Below the pieces are notes generated by a model, which had not been told where the DNA came from, ran no database searches, and was given only the letters and a program-made list of their open reading frames with translations. A program made the position numbers and the translations under genes. 64,000 nucleotides of DNA from Rutidosis leptorrhynchoides (Eukaryota > Streptophyta > Magnoliopsida > Asterales > Asteraceae). Shown here one piece after another: positions 61,856-64,000 of this stretch (positions are counted from its first letter, which is position 1; each line of letters opens with the position of its first letter). The stretch is from contig NC_092339.1 of assembly GCF_046630445.1 (NCBI RefSeq), positions 314,525,501-314,589,500 on the forward strand, read 5' to 3'.

Positions 61856-64000
61856 TGTAACGACCCTGGATTTTCCAACGTTTAATTAATAATATTTATT
61901 ATTAATGCTTGCGTGTTAATGAATGTATTTCTATACATTTACTTGCTACCGTACTTGACTTTACATGCCCGACTCGTCCTGGTGACACATGAACTTTTCA
62001 CGAATAATATTCCGGATATTATTTGCACTCATGATTAAGTTTTATTAATTATTTTTAATTAACTAAGGTTACTAGTTAATTACTTGGGATTTGTTTATTT
62101 AATTGTTACTTACTTACATACTTGGGCTTTATGAATGTTAATGGACTTAGAAGCCCACCCTACATCCTTAATGGATTATTTACCCCATCTTATTATGCAA
62201 GTATCATACTTAGACTTAACTAGATTAATTAACTAGTGAAGGAATCTAGTTACTTGTATCAATTACACCTTGTTCCCATGCAAACCCACTTTATTACCAT
62301 TTTGAGCCATATGCATGCAAAGAACTAGTGGGCTTTTCCCTTCCCCCTTTGATCCCTTGACCGTCGACCATACAAGGAGTAAAGGGAGGCTTTGTTTCAA
62401 TTTTTGTATTACTTAGTTGCTCGTTTCCTTTCATTTTCTCACACACACAAAATACTTCACATTTTTCTCTCAAAGTTCTCTCTCAAATTGTGAGTTTCTT
62501 TCAAGACTTTTCTTCTCTTTTCCTTGTCTTAAAACCGAAACATAAAGCACTCATCATCATCATTCTTTTGCTTGTTTGTTACTTGTTCTTGTTTGTGGTT
62601 TACTTACTTGTTATTGTAGTTGTTACTTACTAGTTATTAAGAATCAAACTCTCTAGTTTGTTCTTCATTTTATCTTGTTCATACAAGAACATACAAGAAC
62701 ATAAACTTTCTAGTTTATGTTCTACACTTAATGCTTTAAAAGATTGAAAAATTCATGAGTTAAAATCATACCTGTAGTTCATGTTGTAAACTTAAAGTTT
62801 ACTTTCTTAAAGATCAAAGCCTTGGCTTGAATCTTTAAAAGTATGAACAACCATGAACTTATAGCTTGTAAACTTAGTTTATTTCTTCATTTATTCATGT
62901 TTTAAATTTCGTGATTTTGGCTTTGTTGGTCAAGATTTACTAGTTAGTCTTGATCTCATTTTTCTTGAACTAAAGTTAACTTTGTAAGTTCAAGAACATG
63001 GAAGTATAACTTTATATTTATAACTTCATATACTTGTGTTGGATCTAAGTTTTTATAGCTTATGGTCTTCTTAATTTGTTGTAAATAAGAGCTTGTAAGC
63101 TTACATACACTTTACAAGATGAAAATCTAAGTTTCATAACTTATGGTTTCATTAAAGTAAAGATTCAAGTATTATGACTTAGGATTTAACTTAGTAACTT
63201 TAGATCTAGACTTTTGGGTCTTTGATCTTCAAGATCTAACTAAGAACTATGTTCTACAACTTAAGATCTTGATTATTTATTTTACTTTCAAGTTTGTAGC
63301 TTAATATTACTTTTAAAGTTCATGTATGTGTTGGATCTAAGATCTTGATGTAACTTTGGTTCATCAAACTACTTGCAACACTTAATTGAGTTGTGCTACT
63401 TATCTTAGACTTACACTTGTGTTATTATGGTCAAAACTTGGTAAAGATGATGTAAACACATCAACGAGTTGTACACTTGAAGCTATATGCATCAAGGATG
63501 AGAACCGTGATGAACATCAAGCACCAAGAACCCACCGGAACACACTGTTTACTGTTTTATGGAACTGATAAGAATACCTGGGCTACTGTAAAGTTGATTT
63601 TCAGTTATCTCTGTTTGAGTAGATAATTTTTCGTTTAAGACTCGCCTTAATCCGAGTTACGGTTTAGGATCTATGGCCCTCCGAACGTCACTATGTCCTT
63701 TTAACGTTGTGCTGAAAAATTCTGACCTACTCGCACTTAAACCATCACCAAGGTCAAACAAAGACGAGTTTGCTTCTGGAATTTTTTACAACAACTAAAG
63801 GACTCATATACGGAGCCATGGCCACTGGTCTCACCTCATTTCAGTAGGTATAGAGGCAGTGGCGACTGACCGAAGTCAGCCTTTGTTTTAAACTCTTTTC
63901 TAGAATGAAACATACTTTATACTTTTGTTTGATGATGAATGATGATGACCCTTAAGACCTAATTTATATACTTTTAAACCTATTGGGACGATTTACTGAC
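61856..64000 (+). repeat. 3' LTR of the outer gypsy element (cut by the window end)
   Basis: It begins TGTAACGACCCTGG and matches 39727 onward at about 98 percent over 2.1 kb. The final part, including the shared motif, is outside the window. Confidence 0.93.

Larger units (their letters stand above)
39727..64000 (+). mobile_element. Outer Ty3-gypsy chromovirus (Tekay-like), right end beyond the window
   Basis: This is a virus-like element on the plus strand. It has a 5' LTR (39727-42761), a Met-tRNA-type primer site, an accessory ORF, gag, and pol with a C-terminal chromodomain. The 3' LTR starts at 61856 and runs off the window; about 890 bp should be missing. A younger related element (45986-59088) interrupts pol between protease and reverse transcriptase. 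By eye the LTRs differ at roughly 2 percent of sites over 2.1 kb, suggesting well under one to about one million years at common plant rates. The coding region is broken, with roughly ten breaks. The Tekay assignment rests on the LTR length, the paired zinc knuckles and the chromodomain. Confidence 0.85.

Overview
This is a plant nuclear window and most of it is transposable-element DNA. The evidence is split intron-bearing genes with GT...AG borders, a cysteine-rich receptor-like kinase (CRK) locus, Ty1-copia and Ty3-gypsy LTR retrotransposons, LINEs with plant-type zinc-knuckle tails, Stowaway-like MITEs and an AT-rich background. A eudicot, possibly Asteraceae, fits the style of the elements, but that is only a family resemblance. 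I see no rRNA, true tRNA, CRISPR array or prokaryotic-type gene.

Layout. (1) 400-1642: two LINE relics on opposite strands. (2) 1648-12224: a Ty1-copia element on the minus strand, with 282-bp LTRs and TTTAC target duplications. It is split by a 6-kb insertion (4317-10306, duplication ATAGT) that looks like a solo LTR, which in turn holds a smaller solo LTR (7609-9456, duplication GATTG). (3) 12225-14390: intergenic DNA with two MITE-like hairpins. (4) 14391-26724: a 5'-truncated LINE split by a solo LTR (16158-25845, duplication GAAAC) that carries two further solo LTRs (18544-21430, duplication ATTAA; 21953-25394, near-duplication CGAAT/CAAAT). (5) 28727-36350: the only host gene locus. It has one CRK ectodomain exon, then a LINE deletion derivative (29919-32945, duplication of about 14 bp), then a complete seven-exon CRK gene. 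(6) 36770-39726: a decayed copia element. (7) 39727 to beyond 64000: a long-LTR Ty3-gypsy chromovirus (Tekay-like) inserted in that copia LTR, itself split by a second, very young Tekay-like element (45986-59088, duplication GCTCG).

How the parts relate. The two pairs of roughly 3-kb direct repeats on the right are LTR pairs, not segmental duplications. By eye the outer pair differs by about 2 percent and the inner pair by about 0.3 percent. All but one of the long LTRs and solo LTRs share a motif of about 75 nt placed 280-320 nt from the LTR 3' end, so they look like one superfamily that has repeatedly inserted into itself. The exception is the 7609-9456 solo LTR. The two Tekay-like elements carry extra reading frames upstream of gag. 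The outer has an acidic, proline-rich, coiled-coil protein. The inner has an acidic protein and a 227-residue F-box protein that looks captured from the host. Both acidic proteins carry a SUMO-interaction-like motif.

The CRK locus is notable because the free-standing ectodomain exon ends in the same splice phase as the first exon of the complete gene. It could therefore share the downstream membrane and kinase exons.
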